64,000 nucleotides of DNA from Candidatus Cloacimonadota bacterium. Its GTDB lineage: Bacteria > Cloacimonadota > Cloacimonadia > Cloacimonadales > WRIO01. Within the stretch, counting starts at the first letter, position 1. Each line of letters opens with the position of its first letter. The translations under genes and the position numbers were made by a program. Below, piece after piece: positions 39,693-49,909 of the stretch. The notes under the pieces were generated by a model that saw only the letters and a list, made by a program, of their open reading frames with translations, did not search any database and was not told the origin of the DNA. The stretch lies in NCBI GenBank assembly GCA_009777575.1, contig WRLO01000001.1:79493-143492 (forward strand). Direction: 5' to 3'.

Positions 39693-42302
39693 TCAAAAGA
39701 GGAATTTCTCAAGTATGGAAGGAATAGCTTTCATTAAATCATCTATTTTTTCAATAGCCTTACCGCCAGCCATTGCCATATCAGCTCTTCCTCCCCCTCT
39801 ACCATCTACAACAGTAGCTAGTTCACCAACAATTTTTCCTGCTGAAATGTTATTAGTTAAATCTTTGCTAACAATAACTAAAATAGAAATTTTATCTTCA
39901 AATTCAGCAACAAGGACACCAATACCAGATTTTATTTTGTTTCTAAGTAGGTCACCCATAGTCTTTAGTTCATCAGAATCATGCGAATTGACTTTAGTAA
40001 AGAGGCAGTTAACAGAGTTAATACTTACCATATTTTTTAGTAAGCTATCCAGATTAAAGTCAAAACTCATAATTCTCAGTCTTTCGTTTTCTTTGAGCAG
40101 AGATTTGTTTTCTAAAATAAGTTTGTTAATTTTAGCATAAACATTATATTTATTTGCGGATAGAAGCTCATATATTTTGAAAAATGATTTTTCAAGATTG
40201 CTAACATATTTTTCAGCAGTCCGACCAGTTATAGCTTCTATTCTCCTGATTCCTGAAGCTATAGATGTTTCGCTGATAATTTTAAACAAGCCAATTTGTC
40301 CTGTATTAAAAACATGGGTTCCGCCGCATAATTCTTTTGAATATTGCCCTATAGTAACCACTCTAACTTCATTATCGTATTTTTCATCAAAAAGAGCGAT
40401 AGCTCCATCTTGTTTAGCTTTATCAAAATCTTCGATAGAAGTGTTCACTTTAGCACAGCTTTTGACAAGATAATTTACTTTTTTTTCTATATAATCAAGT
40501 TCATACTCTGACAATGCTGAAAAATGAGAAAAATCAAATCTCAGACCTTCAGTATCGACATAAGAACCTTTTTGTTGAACATGATCGCCAAGTTTTTCTC
40601 TCAAAACGGCATGTAAAAGATGAGTAGCGGTATGATTTTTTTCTACCCTTATCCTTTTTTTCACACGAAAACGGGTAAAATATGGAACATCATATATATG
40701 ACCATGACAAATTTTTCCATAATGGATAAAAACATCACCTACTTTTTGGACATCATCAACAGAGATTAAGGTAGTATCATTAAAAATATAACCCATATCA
40801 GCTACTTGCCCACCAGCCTCAGCATATAAGGAAGTTTTATCAAGGACTATTCTGATCTCTCTATCATTAATAACAGCATATCTTAAAATATGAACTTCAT
40901 ATTTATCATTTGTATATCCAAAAAATTCTGTAGGGACATCCTCACGAAATTTATTCCACTGCAAATTCTCATTCTGCGCTCTGAAATTTGATGATTCTCT
41001 AGCTCTTTTCTTTTGTTTTTCCATCTCTTCAACAAATTCATTTTGATTTACAGTCAGTTTTTTTTCTTCAGCGAGAATCATAGTTAAATCAAGAGGAAAT
41101 CCATAAGTGTCATAGAGAGTAAAAGCATCTTTTCCAGAAATAATTTTTTCATCTCCGAGCTTTGTAATAAGTTCATCAAATAAAACCAAGCCTTTGTCAA
41201 GAGTTTGATTGAATTTTTCTTCTTCTGCTTTGATAATTTTTTTTATAAGAATGGATTGAGAGTTAAGCTCATCATAACACTCTCCCATTAAGTTATTGAC
41301 CACATCAACAAGTTTATGTATGAAAGTATCATTAATATTTAATTTTCTCCCATATCTTGTAGCTCTACGAAGTATCCTCCTCAAAACATAACCTCTTCCT
41401 TCATTAGCTGGCAAACCGCCATCTGACATAGCGAAACAAAGAGTTCTGACATGGTCAGCAATGACTCTATGTGCCATTCCAGTATCTTCTTGATATGGAA
41501 CATTGCTGATAATTTCTATTTGGTTAATGATAGGCATAAATAAATCAGTCTCGTAATTTGATTTAACACCTTGTAAGATTTGGCAAAGCCTCTCAAAACC
41601 AGCCCCGGTGTCCACATATTTTTTTTTCAAAGGAGTCAGAGATTTGTCTTCATGCCTCAAAAACTGCATAAAGACAAGATTCCATAGTTCTATATATCTA
41701 TGACAATCACCATTGACTAAGCAGGTATGATTGTCATGATCTTTTAGGTTACAAAAATCGATACCTCTATCGAGATGAATCTCAGAGCAAGGGCCACAAG
41801 GACCTGTTTCACCCATTTCCCAAAAATTGTCTTTATCTCCGTGCTTTGTGATATGTGTATGCTCAATATCAGTCTCAGATTTCCATAATTCCCAAGCCTC
41901 ATCATCTGTATGATGGACTGTGGCATGGAGTTTATCTTTGGGTAATTTCCAGACCTCTGTGAGTAGCTCCCAAGCATAAGATATAGCCTCTTTCTTGTAA
42001 TAATCACCAAAAGACCAGTTACCGAGCATCTCAAAAAAAGTATGATGATAACCATCTTTTCCGACTTCGTTAAGGTCGTTGTGCTTTCCGCCAGCTCTGA
42101 TACATTTTTGACTATTAACTGCTCTTGGGTATTCTGCTTCTTTTTTACCTAAAAAGATGTCCTTAAACTGGTTCATTCCAGCATTTGTAAATAATAAAGT
42201 CGGGTCATCTTTTGGCACCACTGAGGATGATTTTACAAATATATGCCCTTTTTTGATGAAAAAATCTATAAATTGTTGTCTGATTTCTTTGCTTGTAAAC
42301 AT
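39693..42302 (-). CDS. alaS: Alanine-tRNA ligase
   Basis: FTNAGMNQFKDIFLG, KHNDLNEVGKDGYHHTFFEMLGNWSFGDYYK, EKNHTATHLLHAVL, CGGTHV. Confidence 0.97.
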   Translation of the reverse strand: MFTSKEIRQQFIDFFIKKGHIFVKSSSVVPKDDPTLLFTNAGMNQFKDIFLGKKEAEYPRAVNSQKCIRAGGKHNDLNEVGKDGYHHTFFEMLGNWSFGDYYKKEAISYAWELLTEVWKLPKDKLHATVHHTDDEAWELWKSETDIEHTHITKHGDKDNFWEMGETGPCGPCSEIHLDRGIDFCNLKDHDNHTCLVNGDCHRYIELWNLVFMQFLRHEDKSLTPLKKKYVDTGAGFERLCQILQGVKSNYETDLFMPIINQIEIISNVPYQEDTGMAHRVIADHVRTLCFAMSDGGLPANEGRGYVLRRILRRATRYGRKLNINDTFIHKLVDVVNNLMGECYDELNSQSILIKKIIKAEEEKFNQTLDKGLVLFDELITKLGDEKIISGKDAFTLYDTYGFPLDLTMILAEEKKLTVNQNEFVEEMEKQKKRARESSNFRAQNENLQWNKFREDVPTEFFGYTNDKYEVHILRYAVINDREIRIVLDKTSLYAEAGGQVADMGYIFNDTTLISVDDVQKVGDVFIHYGKICHGHIYDVPYFTRFRVKKRIRVEKNHTATHLLHAVLREKLGDHVQQKGSYVDTEGLRFDFSHFSALSEYELDYIEKKVNYLVKSCAKVNTSIEDFDKAKQDGAIALFDEKYDNEVRVVTIGQYSKELCGGTHVFNTGQIGLFKIISETSIASGIRRIEAITGRTAEKYVSNLEKSFFKIYELLSANKYNVYAKINKLILENKSLLKENERLRIMSFDFNLDSLLKNMVSINSVNCLFTKVNSHDSDELKTMGDLLRNKIKSGIGVLVAEFEDKISILVIVSKDLTNNISAGKIVGELATVVDGRGGGRADMAMAGGKAIEKIDDLMKAIPSILEKFLF

Positions 42303-42327
42303 TGTTACTCCTATATTTAATTAGTGA

Positions 42328-42848
42328 TTACAAATTATTAATATTATTTATTTTTAGATACCATTCATTTTTGTCACTTACTTTCACAAATCCATTTCCA
42401 TTGTATAAAATGACTACCTCATCACATAAGGGTAAAAGTATTTTTAGGACTTCAAATCTTTTTTCAAATCTACGCAGGACATCTTTCGTATCAACATTAT
42501 GTCCACCGCTACGAATTTTGTTGTTTATTCTTATTATTGACTCTACAACTGTATCAAGTACAATATAAAACAATCTTATAAGATAATCCAATGAAATGGC
42601 TTTTTTGACATTGATAAATTTGGTTTTATCCGAAATAGTAGTCTCTTGGGCAAAAGATAATCCTTTGTATAAAAAATCATCTACCATTTTAAAGCTACCT
42701 TACCTTCTTCAAAATTATTGATACCTTTTTCGTAGGCGATTTTATCTACATCGATGCGATTTTCAAGGTCTTTGTCACCAGAAAAGCTGCTCTTTCCGAC
42801 ACCATTAATGCCAGCTATGATAGTGAGGATTTTGGGATTTTTTTTCAT
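42328..42848 (-). pseudogene. Zeta-toxin-like P-loop ATPase split in two frames (frameshifted gene or -1 programmed frameshift)
   Basis: MKKNPKILTIIAGINGVGKSSFSG...RIDVDKIAYEKG...EGKVALKW* and, in the -1 frame, MVDDFLYKGLSFAQETTISDKTKF...RSGGHNVDTKDVLRRFEKRF; junction GCTTTAAAATGGTAG. Confidence 0.7.
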
Positions 42849-42858
42849 ATTAACTATT

Positions 42859-43701
42859 TTAGTTATCATCCGATATATCAAAAAGAGTGTTCATTAAGAC
42901 ATCTTTTTTATTCTTATTAATTAAACTTTGAATTCTATATTCATCTTTTATAAAACCATTATTACTACCCAATCTATGAATTATCATTTGATAGTAATCT
43001 GCATGCAGTTCGCAACTGATAAAATTTCTTTTCAGGCTTTTACACAAAACTAGCTCACTTCCACTGCCTCCAAATAGAATAAAACAATCATCATTGACTT
43101 TTGTGCATGATTTTATCAGCATTTCTACAAGAGGCAAAGGAATCTGACAAGAGTGAAATGTTTTGTCCTTACTCACATTTTTCACCAAATCGTAGTAAAA
43201 CCAGCTATAAGGCATCCTACCTTTATGTCCATCCGCAATTCTTTGCTTTATCCTTTTATCAGTCGGGTTCATGTATGGCATAGCAATATTTTCTTTGTAA
43301 AAGGCATTATTTTTGCTATTTGTAGCGTGTAAAATACTTCTATGAGCTGTGGTCAATTTTCTAGGTGAATGACCTACATTGGTGTTATAAACCCAAACAT
43401 AGTCATGGACTTCGTAAGCTCTTTCATCGAGAAATTTTACTCTGAGATAGGCGTTTTGCTTTGGGTAATTCATCATAAAAAGATTACCAGTAGGTTTCAA
43501 AATTCGCATGCTTTCTCTCGCCAGCTCTATATACCAAGATATATAATCGTTCCATTTTTGGGTGTAAATGTTACCAGCATAATTTATCCCGACATTGTAG
43601 TCAGGGTCTCCATAAACCATATCGATCGAATTGTCAGGTATGGTTTTGATTATATTTAAAACATCATCATTGAATACTTTGTTGCGGAAATTGTCTAACA
43701 T
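42859..43701 (-). CDS. Site-specific DNA methyltransferase (N4/N6 type, motif IV before motif I)
   Basis: IDMVYGDPDYNVGINYAG (DPDY variant of DPPY) and CFILFGGSGSELVLCKSLKRNFISCEL (FxGxG). Confidence 0.85.
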   Translation of the reverse strand: MLDNFRNKVFNDDVLNIIKTIPDNSIDMVYGDPDYNVGINYAGNIYTQKWNDYISWYIELARESMRILKPTGNLFMMNYPKQNAYLRVKFLDERAYEVHDYVWVYNTNVGHSPRKLTTAHRSILHATNSKNNAFYKENIAMPYMNPTDKRIKQRIADGHKGRMPYSWFYYDLVKNVSKDKTFHSCQIPLPLVEMLIKSCTKVNDDCFILFGGSGSELVLCKSLKRNFISCELHADYYQMIIHRLGSNNGFIKDEYRIQSLINKNKKDVLMNTLFDISDDN

Positions 43702-43704
43702 TTA

Positions 43705-44514
43705 TTATGTCTCCTTAATAAGTTTATAAGCAACAGACTTTATTAGCTTTATTGATGTTATGTCATATGGATTAATAAAAGTGTATGCCCAAAATTTTAA
43801 TATGAGGTCATCTTCTTTTTCATCTCGAATCAAATATACACAAGTGATGTCCTTTATTTTACCCTCAAAATTTGGTTTCTTATTTGCTATGAAGTAGTAT
43901 AAATACGGGTGATATAGTTGATATACAATGAAATCAGATGATGTTCCATTTTTTACCTCGAAAACTCCAACATGTCCTTGATATTCAATCGTTAAATCAA
44001 TTTCTATTTGTATGTTATCACAAGTTATCAATGTATCCTTATCAAAATAATACTCAAATGATTCTTTCGTTCTGTGAGGAAAATAGGTTTTAGGTCGATT
44101 CTTTATATCTACATCGTCAAATTCTTTATCTTTACTAAAAAGAAAATGATGTAAAATTCTTTGATTATTAGCAATAGATATAACATTACTTTCACTTGTA
44201 TTGTAAAGGTTTAGTAGTGATTTTCTATATTTCCATTCAATCTCTTTTTGAATAGGTTCAAATGTATGATAAACTTTGTCAATCCCTTTCACAAATTTGT
44301 GATATCCATTTCCTAAATGGATTACTGCATAGTCTTTATCAAGTAATACTTGTGGAAGTTTTGATTTTTTATCAAGTTTAGTAACATCAAAAGGGTTTCC
44401 TACACCAATTTTTCTTGAAATTTCTTTGACTAATATATTATGAAATACATAATCGTTCTTTTTCTGACATTCTTTAAATAATACTTCCAAAACATTTGAT
44501 TTTTTACTTGTCAT
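43705..44514 (-). CDS. Putative type II restriction endonuclease (PD-(D/E)XK-like)
   Basis: Adjacent to methyltransferase; IEIDLTIEYQGHVGVFEVKNGTSSDF resembles the D...ExK core. Confidence 0.65.
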   Translation of the reverse strand: MTSKKSNVLEVLFKECQKKNDYVFHNILVKEISRKIGVGNPFDVTKLDKKSKLPQVLLDKDYAVIHLGNGYHKFVKGIDKVYHTFEPIQKEIEWKYRKSLLNLYNTSESNVISIANNQRILHHFLFSKDKEFDDVDIKNRPKTYFPHRTKESFEYYFDKDTLITCDNIQIEIDLTIEYQGHVGVFEVKNGTSSDFIVYQLYHPYLYYFIANKKPNFEGKIKDITCVYLIRDEKEDDLILKFWAYTFINPYDITSIKLIKSVAYKLIKET

Positions 44515-44626
44515 TTTGTGTCCTTTTTCACATCAGTTTAATGTAAATCTTTAGTATATATATTTGATATTAACTAAATATCTATTATTAACTCTATGTA
44601 AAATAAAGTAAATGGCTCTTGAATCC

Positions 44627-44740
44627 TTATTCAGAAAACAAATCACAATATCTCCTTTCTGAGCCTATATTAGCACCAATAAGGTTTGAAATATCGATGA
44701 CAGCACCATACTCTTCGGAGTTAATTATGTTGAAAATCAT
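44627..44740 (-). CDS. 37-aa small ORF, translationally coupled (ATGA) to the upstream small ORF
   Basis: MIFNIINSEEYGAVIDISNLIGANIGSERRYCDLFSE; start overlaps the preceding stop as ATGA. Confidence 0.35.
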   Translation of the reverse strand: MIFNIINSEEYGAVIDISNLIGANIGSERRYCDLFSE

Positions 44741-44910
44741 TCTAATATTCCTATGTTCACTAGATCATTTCTGGTATAGGTTTCTATTGTTTTATTTTTT
44801 AATAAAACATACAAAACTTCACCATCCCAATCTAAATCATCATATTGTACACTAGTTATGGTTGCTTTGAACCAAAAACGAATTTTGTCATACTCCTTTT
44901 GTAAGTTCAT
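44737..44910 (-). CDS. 57-aa small ORF downstream of MNT-like gene
   Basis: MNLQKEYDKIRFWFKATITSVQYDDLDWDGEVLYVLLKNKTIETYTRNDLVNIGILE. Confidence 0.4.
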   Translation of the reverse strand: MNLQKEYDKIRFWFKATITSVQYDDLDWDGEVLYVLLKNKTIETYTRNDLVNIGILE

Positions 44911-44912
44911 TT

Positions 44913-45074
44913 TTACAAATCTCCAAATGCAAATATTTCAAAGATTTTAGTGTGTAGTGCAGAAATAGAATCATAATCTTTAAATTCTACCCTTTTATGT
45001 TTCAATAATGAAGAAAATGCATCTTTTTTTATATTTTCCTTATATTCTTGCTCTTTTCTTTCATTGACTTGCAT
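44913..45074 (-). CDS. 53-aa small ORF overlapping the nucleotidyltransferase gene
   Basis: MQVNERKEQEYKENIKKDAFSSLLKHKRVEFKDYDSISALHTKIFEIFAFGDL; overlaps the upstream gene by 14 nt. Confidence 0.4.
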   Translation of the reverse strand: MQVNERKEQEYKENIKKDAFSSLLKHKRVEFKDYDSISALHTKIFEIFAFGDL

Positions 45075-45396
45075 AAATTTTTATACCTTTTGTAACCACT
45101 TCATTTTCTACAAAATTAATTAAATTACTTCTTCTTATGAAATCATCTTCATAACCCACTAAAATGTCCATTGGTATTATTTGGGGAAATCCTATCGCTT
45201 TACTTGCTTCTTTTTTTAATTCAATTTTTCTCTTTGATTTATCATTGGTTATAATATAAATATCCAGATCACTATGGTCATGAAAATTACCAATAGCATA
45301 AGAGCCAAAAAGATAAATCGCACTGACTGGTATTGTCTTTTTGATACAACTAACTACAAATTCTAAATACTCTTTGATATGCTCTGGTATTTCCAT
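45061..45396 (-). CDS. MNT-type minimal nucleotidyltransferase domain protein
   Basis: AIYLFGSYAIGNFHDHSDLDIYIITND (GSxAxGxxxxxSDxD motif). Confidence 0.85.
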   Translation of the reverse strand: MEIPEHIKEYLEFVVSCIKKTIPVSAIYLFGSYAIGNFHDHSDLDIYIITNDKSKRKIELKKEASKAIGFPQIIPMDILVGYEDDFIRRSNLINFVENEVVTKGIKIYASQ

Positions 45397-45417
45397 AATT
45401 TACACTCTTCGAAATAT

Positions 45418-47097
45418 TTACACCCTTGTCAATTTCCGATAAGTAATCCTTTTTGGCACAAGGGCTTTCTCACCTAATCTTTTGAGTTTATCCTCTTCAT
45501 ATTCAGAGAAATTGCCGTCATACCACCTGATAGCGCTATCGCCTTCAAAAGCGAGGATATGCGTGCAAATCCTATCGAGAAAATACCTATCGTGGCTGAT
45601 GACTACAGCACAGCCGGGAAAATTTTGCAAAGCCTCTTCCATAGCTCTGATGGTATTGACATCGAGGTCGTTTGTCGGTTCGTCGAGGAGCAGAACATTT
45701 CCACCCTCTTGCAGTGTCAGAGCGAGATATACTCTGTTTTTTTCACCCCCTGAAAGTTCACTTATCTTTTTATTGTGATCTGCACTAGCAAAGTTGAACC
45801 AAGAAATATACTGTCGGACATTTATTTCTCTGCCATTGATATTCATGACTTCTCTATCCTGCCCGATGATGTCGAGAATGGATTTGTCCGTGTCAATAAA
45901 TCTGTCTTGGTCAACATAAGAGAGTTTGACTGTTTCTCCTATAAGAATTTCACCGTTGTCTGGTTTTTCTTGCTTTGTGATTAATCGAAAAAGAGTAGTT
46001 TTCCCTGCACCATTTGCACCGATGATGCCAATAATACCACCAGCGGGTAAGACAAAATCCAGATTTTGAAAAAGCAGTTTATCATCATAAGCTTTGGCAA
46101 GCGATTTTGCATTGATAATAGTATTACCGAGTTTTGGTCCAGCGGGAATATGAAGTTCATTTGTCTCAATCCGTTTTTCTATATCTTGACTTAATAATGT
46201 TTCATAATTTTTGATACGGGCTTTGTTTTTTTCGTGTTTTGCTTTAGGGGTAGCTCTGATCCATTCAAGCTCTCTGGCGAGCTGTTGTTGTCTTTTGACT
46301 TCTTTTTTCTCTTCAATAGCGAGTCTTTGAGATTTTTGTTCTAGCCAAGAGGTATAATTCCCTTTCCAGGGTATACCATGTCCTCTATCGAGTTCTAGAA
46401 TCCATCCTGCAACATGGTCAAGAAAATATCTATCGTGGGTAACAGCAATGACAGTCCCTTTGTAGTCTTGAAGGTGTTTTTCGAGCCATAGAATAGTTTC
46501 AGCGTCAAGGTGGTTTGTAGGTTCGTCAAGGAGCAATATATCTGGTTCTTGAAGTAAAAGGCGGGTCAGGGCAACCCTTCTTTTTTCTCCTCCTGAAATT
46601 AATTTGATTTGCATATCAGAGGGTGGACAGCGCATAGCATTCATAGCCATATCAAGCCTACTTTCTAGATCCCAAGCGTTGCAAGCATCGAGTTTGTCTT
46701 GCAAATTTCCTTGTTCTTCGAGAAGTTTATTCATCTCTTCGTCAGACATGGGGTCTGCAAAAGAATTGTTTATTTCGTCATATCTCTTGATGAGGTTTAC
46801 TATTTCTTGGCACCCTTCTTCAACTATATCACGAACTGTCTTTTCAAGGTCAAGCTGCGGGTCTTGCTCAAGATAACCGATAGTGTAACCTTTGCTCATG
46901 GAAATACGACCTACATAATCCTTTTCCTCACCAGCCATGATGCGAAGTAAAGTGCTTTTTCCGCTTCCATTTAGACCGAGAACGCCAATCTTTGCACCAT
47001 AAAAATAACCGAGAGAAATATCTCTCAAAACTTGTTTATTAACAGGGTAAATCTTGCCAACCCTATCCATAGAAAAAATGACTTTGTTTTCTTCCAT
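45418..47097 (-). CDS. ettA: ABC-F protein, energy-dependent translational throttle EttA
   Basis: Two ABC domains, LDEPTNHLDAETILWLEKHLQDYKGTVIAVTHDRYFLDHVAGWILELDRGHGIPWKGNYTSWLEQK, ISHDRYFLDRICTHILAFEGDS. Confidence 0.94.
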   Translation of the reverse strand: MEENKVIFSMDRVGKIYPVNKQVLRDISLGYFYGAKIGVLGLNGSGKSTLLRIMAGEEKDYVGRISMSKGYTIGYLEQDPQLDLEKTVRDIVEEGCQEIVNLIKRYDEINNSFADPMSDEEMNKLLEEQGNLQDKLDACNAWDLESRLDMAMNAMRCPPSDMQIKLISGGEKRRVALTRLLLQEPDILLLDEPTNHLDAETILWLEKHLQDYKGTVIAVTHDRYFLDHVAGWILELDRGHGIPWKGNYTSWLEQKSQRLAIEEKKEVKRQQQLARELEWIRATPKAKHEKNKARIKNYETLLSQDIEKRIETNELHIPAGPKLGNTIINAKSLAKAYDDKLLFQNLDFVLPAGGIIGIIGANGAGKTTLFRLITKQEKPDNGEILIGETVKLSYVDQDRFIDTDKSILDIIGQDREVMNINGREINVRQYISWFNFASADHNKKISELSGGEKNRVYLALTLQEGGNVLLLDEPTNDLDVNTIRAMEEALQNFPGCAVVISHDRYFLDRICTHILAFEGDSAIRWYDGNFSEYEEDKLKRLGEKALVPKRITYRKLTRV

Positions 47098-47322
47098 TCA
47101 GTAAACCTCAATATATTTTTTTCACTCTCTGCAACAGGATAATAATCATCTAGGATATCCATTTTGCGGTTGCCCGCATATTGAACAGGGATAACCGCAA
47201 GGTTTCCCCTACAATTTATGGTGGTTTCGCCATTACCAGCCATGCATGAAAATACATAATTCCCCCCCCTGCCCCCCCCCCCATAAATTTGGGGGGAATA
47301 AATGTGGAGGGGATTAAATAAT

Positions 47323-49491
47323 TTAGTTTTTCACTCTCACCTTTTCAACAACATCGATAAGTTCTGGCAGTTCCATATCAATTCTTTTTAGGTGTTCAAG
47401 GGTAGGGACACCGTTTTTATCCCATCCTTTTCTTTTGTAGACAGTGTCAGTCAAGACTTCATATTTATCCATTCTGTGTTTTTTGAGAGCAGACATTTTT
47501 TCTTGAAGAGTCATATTTGAGGGATCTACACCCACTTCCTCTTTAAGTTGTTTGTCATACCTCTCTTGCCTAGATAAGTATTCTTCTTCAGTGACAGGAC
47601 CAACAGCGCGATATGGTGGATGGTCATCAGAGCGTTTACCACCACCCATTCTGAGATTGAATATTTTTTGGAAAGTATAAACTCTTTCTGATTGGAGAAT
47701 CATCGAATCAGTATCCATAAATTTACCAGTAATAGCAGTGTAAATTTTATGGTAGTTATGGACATGCTCCATAACCTTTGCAGGTTCAGGAGTGTCTTTG
47801 TTTCCTTCAGGGATAGTATCATTCCAAATCAATTTACATAAACCTTGTAAACCAAACCAAGTTCTGAACATAGGGAAATAATGTAGTGCTTCAGCTTTCA
47901 TTTCAAAAGTAGGCATAGAATTATTAACCATATCCATGAAAATGAGCCAAGCTTCGTCATGTTGAGGACCTTTGAGAGCAAAAGTATATCCACCTTGCTG
48001 AGCAAGGGATTCCTTTGAGACATATTCAGAATATTCGAGACCTTTCACTTCCATAGCAATGTCTTTAAGGAAAGCAGCATCAGCGTTATGCTCATTAATT
48101 AGCCAGTTTTTAAGCCATCTAGTTCCTTTTCCTACTTTTAGCCCAAAGCCTTGACCGCGTGACATTTGATGTAAAATTTCAAGAGCAGAATCAGCATTTC
48201 CCCATGTTAAATCAAGACCTTCAGTCATGTCCTTGGTAAGAATACCATATTCAAAGCATTCCATGAGAAAAGCTACAGTACTTCCAAAAGAAATAGTATC
48301 TATACCATAAGTATCACAATAAAAATTTATTTCAACACAATCCTTCGCATCCCAGATATAAAGGTTTGAGGCACACCCACCGACAGTTTCGTATTCTGGA
48401 CCATCAACGGTAACAGAAGTCCCTTTATAAGGACCTGTTCTGGGAATAAAATTGTCTACCGCTTTTGCGCAATGTAAAGAGCAACCAAACCAACACCCGT
48501 CAGCAGCACCTTGCGTAAAGAGAGTTTTTAAAACTTTTTTATCAACTTTGTTTGCTTGTGGGTCAGAGCCGTATTTAAAGTTTTTAGTAGGTAATAAATC
48601 ATAATCGTTCATGACACTAACGATGTTTGCAGTTCCAACTTCTCTCATAGTAAATTGGCTACTATCGAGTTTATTTATTTGTCTGTGCAATTTGAGACCA
48701 GTTTCTTTTAGAGTTTTCATATCAACAGGGTTGTTTAAATCAGCTTTTAAACCTGAGTATTTAACAACAAGAGCTTTAATTTTTTTGTTTCTAAAGACAT
48801 GTCCAATCCCCCCTCTTCCAGCTTGCTTGAGTCTTGGAAGTTTTTTTGCTCTATCCCAAAAAGAAAAGTTCAGCATGCCTAAATAGCAGTGTTCTGCAGC
48901 TGAACCAGCCGAAACTACAGAAATATGTTGTTTTTCTCTTTCATTATCAGCAAACATATCATGTAATTGTTCAGCGAGAATATGGCTATCATGAGCTTCA
49001 AGAGGAGCTTCAAAAATCTTTATGTTGCCATTGTTGCCATCGATATAGATAATCACATCGTTATTTGCCTTCCCTTGAATTTCAAGGGCGTCAAATCCAG
49101 AAAATTTTAAAAAAGGACCAAAATGTCCTCCAACATTGCTGTCAATCGGAATACCAGTCATAGGAGATAATGTTACAACTATTGTTTTACCACTACCTGG
49201 ATAATTAGTATTACCACCGAGAGGGCCAGTAGCCATACAAATTTCATTTTCTGGGTCATACCATTTGGTATTTTCATTTACAGCATCCCACAAAAGTCTC
49301 ATATCAAAACCTTTTCCACCGGTAAATTTGTCAATCATCTGATCAGAAACGGGTTTTTCTTTGATATCGTTGTTCGAAAGGTTAATATAAAGAGTTCTTT
49401 TATTGTATCCTTTATCGATATTTCCTAGTTTGTAGTTAAACACTTTGAGTGTTTTATGTTTAGATTTTAATTCTTGGATATTCATAGTCAT
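47323..49491 (-). CDS. Aldehyde ferredoxin oxidoreductase family (tungsten/molybdopterin) enzyme
   Basis: GGKGFDMRLLWD, ATGPLGGNTNYPGSGKTIVVTLSPMTG, GGHFGPFLKFSGFDALEIQGKA, GCSLHCAKAV. Confidence 0.9.
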   Translation of the reverse strand: MTMNIQELKSKHKTLKVFNYKLGNIDKGYNKRTLYINLSNNDIKEKPVSDQMIDKFTGGKGFDMRLLWDAVNENTKWYDPENEICMATGPLGGNTNYPGSGKTIVVTLSPMTGIPIDSNVGGHFGPFLKFSGFDALEIQGKANNDVIIYIDGNNGNIKIFEAPLEAHDSHILAEQLHDMFADNEREKQHISVVSAGSAAEHCYLGMLNFSFWDRAKKLPRLKQAGRGGIGHVFRNKKIKALVVKYSGLKADLNNPVDMKTLKETGLKLHRQINKLDSSQFTMREVGTANIVSVMNDYDLLPTKNFKYGSDPQANKVDKKVLKTLFTQGAADGCWFGCSLHCAKAVDNFIPRTGPYKGTSVTVDGPEYETVGGCASNLYIWDAKDCVEINFYCDTYGIDTISFGSTVAFLMECFEYGILTKDMTEGLDLTWGNADSALEILHQMSRGQGFGLKVGKGTRWLKNWLINEHNADAAFLKDIAMEVKGLEYSEYVSKESLAQQGGYTFALKGPQHDEAWLIFMDMVNNSMPTFEMKAEALHYFPMFRTWFGLQGLCKLIWNDTIPEGNKDTPEPAKVMEHVHNYHKIYTAITGKFMDTDSMILQSERVYTFQKIFNLRMGGGKRSDDHPPYRAVGPVTEEEYLSRQERYDKQLKEEVGVDPSNMTLQEKMSALKKHRMDKYEVLTDTVYKRKGWDKNGVPTLEHLKRIDMELPELIDVVEKVRVKN

Positions 49492-49493
49492 AA

Positions 49494-49877
49494 TTACTCC
49501 TTAATCAATTCTAAAGCTGAAACAGGACATTTTTTTACACAAATCCCGCAAGCAATGCATTTAAAAGGAGCATTTTCCTCAACTAAATAATGCATACAAG
49601 CACATGGACATTCAGCGACACAAATTAAACAACCAGAACATTCATTTTTATCAAGGATTACGACTCCTTGTGAATTGTAGCTCAGCGCTTGTGTAGGACA
49701 CAAAGGCATACATTTTCCACATTGATTGCAAACAATAATATTGTTCTTGTTGTCATTTTGATTAATTCTGATACAAGATTTCTGAATGTTTTTTTCTTTG
49801 AAAAACAATTCAGAACAAGCGTCAGCACAAGCTAAACATCCTGTGCAAAGATCAGAATTTCCTTTAAGATATTTCAT
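49494..49877 (-). CDS. Polyferredoxin-like 4Fe-4S protein
   Basis: Several CxxCxxCxxxC clusters (CTGCLACADAC, CNQCGKCMPLCP, CSGCLICVAECP, CIACGICVKKCP); start 49877 with SD AGGAGG. Confidence 0.88.
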   Translation of the reverse strand: MKYLKGNSDLCTGCLACADACSELFFKEKNIQKSCIRINQNDNKNNIIVCNQCGKCMPLCPTQALSYNSQGVVILDKNECSGCLICVAECPCACMHYLVEENAPFKCIACGICVKKCPVSALELIKE

Positions 49878-49909
49878 ATTGAATCCTCCTATTGGGATAA
49901 ATTTATAGT

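Noticed and set aside
47025-47243. 72-aa ORF overlapping the ettA start
   Set aside because: Derives from intergenic repeat sequence (MAGNGETTINCRGN...) and overlaps ettA in another frame; no independent support.
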